NCBI GenBank assembly: GCA_022451485.1
Contig: JAKUQS010000025.1
Location: forward strand, 1 to 42,255
DNA: 42,255 bases
Direction of reading: 5' to 3'
Origin: Gammaproteobacteria bacterium
GTDB lineage: Bacteria; Pseudomonadota; Gammaproteobacteria; Arenicellales; UBA868
The notes under the pieces are model-generated. The model was given only the letters and a program-made list of their open reading frames with translations, had not been told where the DNA came from and did not search any database. Positions 42,182 through 42,255 of this stretch are shown here, one piece after another (positions within the stretch are counted from its first letter, which is position 1; each line of letters opens with the position of its first letter). The translations under genes were made by a program, and so were the position numbers.

Positions 42182-42255
42182 TTGCACCGTTACATCACCA
42201 AACGTCTATTACTGATCATACCCACCCTGATCGGGGCGGCTATATTGGTCTTTTG
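42182..42255 (+). CDS. ABC transporter permease (DppB/OppB-like), N-terminal fragment
   Basis: A rightward frame from TTG at 42182 runs to the window end, giving 24 residues, LHRYITKRLLLIIPTLIGAA then ILVF. This matches the start of DppB/OppB-type permeases (RYxxKRLLxxIPxLxG). The first transmembrane helix follows the basic KR. AGGAA (42171-42175) lies 6 bases before the TTG. It directly follows the terminator-like hairpin. The rest of the gene, and presumably the second permease, lie outside the window. Its place completes the D-F-A-B layout of an Opp/Dpp importer. Confidence 0.75.
   Translation, partial: MHRYITKRLLLIIPTLIGAAILVF

Noticed and set aside
1..42255. CRISPR arrays, tRNA or rRNA genes, insertion sequences, phage genes
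   Set aside because: No repeat-spacer pattern, tRNA-like cloverleaf, transposase or phage protein was noticed on either strand.

Overview
The window reads as a gene-dense chromosomal stretch of a proteobacterium, probably an uncultured gammaproteobacterium. The SelO, crotonase, GMC oxidoreductase and ABC-transporter genes are proteobacterial in style, spacing is tight with many ATGA-type overlaps, and start-codon use is mixed (ATG, GTG, TTG, probably one CTG). The taxonomic call is an inference from protein flavour, not from a marker gene. I see no rRNA, tRNA, CRISPR array, insertion sequence or phage gene. No stretch above about 250 bases is without a gene.

Layout: (1) 1-3540: the start of a leftward dienelactone-hydrolase-family gene, then a GMC flavoprotein oxidoreductase and selO. 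(2) 9011-3580, leftward: two F420-type luciferase-like monooxygenases (LLMs), an NtaA/SnaA-type LLM, a cation:proton antiporter and a crotonase, spaced like one operon. (3) 9105-16010, the centrepiece: a complete coenzyme F420 set. cofC stands alone, cofGH(fbiC)-cofE-cofD form a tight operon, and between them a leftward pgl-fgd pair encodes 6-phosphogluconolactonase and an F420-dependent glucose-6-phosphate dehydrogenase whose phosphate-binding residues are intact. (4) 16060-20610: a leftward LLM facing a rightward run of a PPOX-class F420-dependent protein, two more LLMs and an alkaline-phosphatase-superfamily phosphoesterase. (5) 25146-20637, leftward: ketopantoate-reductase-like protein, EamA exporter, aldehyde dehydrogenase and zinc alcohol dehydrogenase. 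(6) 25347-29141: an old-yellow-enzyme/FAD fusion with a degraded Fe-S motif, a VOC protein and a phosphonoacetate hydrolase (PhnA), facing a PhyH dioxygenase. (7) 30168-33684: an MECR-like reductase, a DUF1989 protein, a VOC protein, an EamA transporter and a small zinc-ribbon-like protein. (8) 33816-42255: a sulfoacetaldehyde-dehydrogenase-like acylating dehydrogenase, an ADP-forming acyl-CoA ligase pair, an isocitrate-lyase-family lyase and an Opp/Dpp ABC importer that runs off the right edge.

How the genes fit together: the F420 genes make the deazaflavin, FGD charges it to F420H2 with glucose 6-phosphate, PGL clears the lactone, and the six other LLMs plus the PPOX protein are candidate users. 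Flanking modules (PhnA, PhyH, SauS-like dehydrogenase, acyl-CoA ligase, lyase, importer) suggest a catabolic island for small organophosphonate or organosulfonate-like acids and other unusual organics. The substrates cannot be read from sequence alone.
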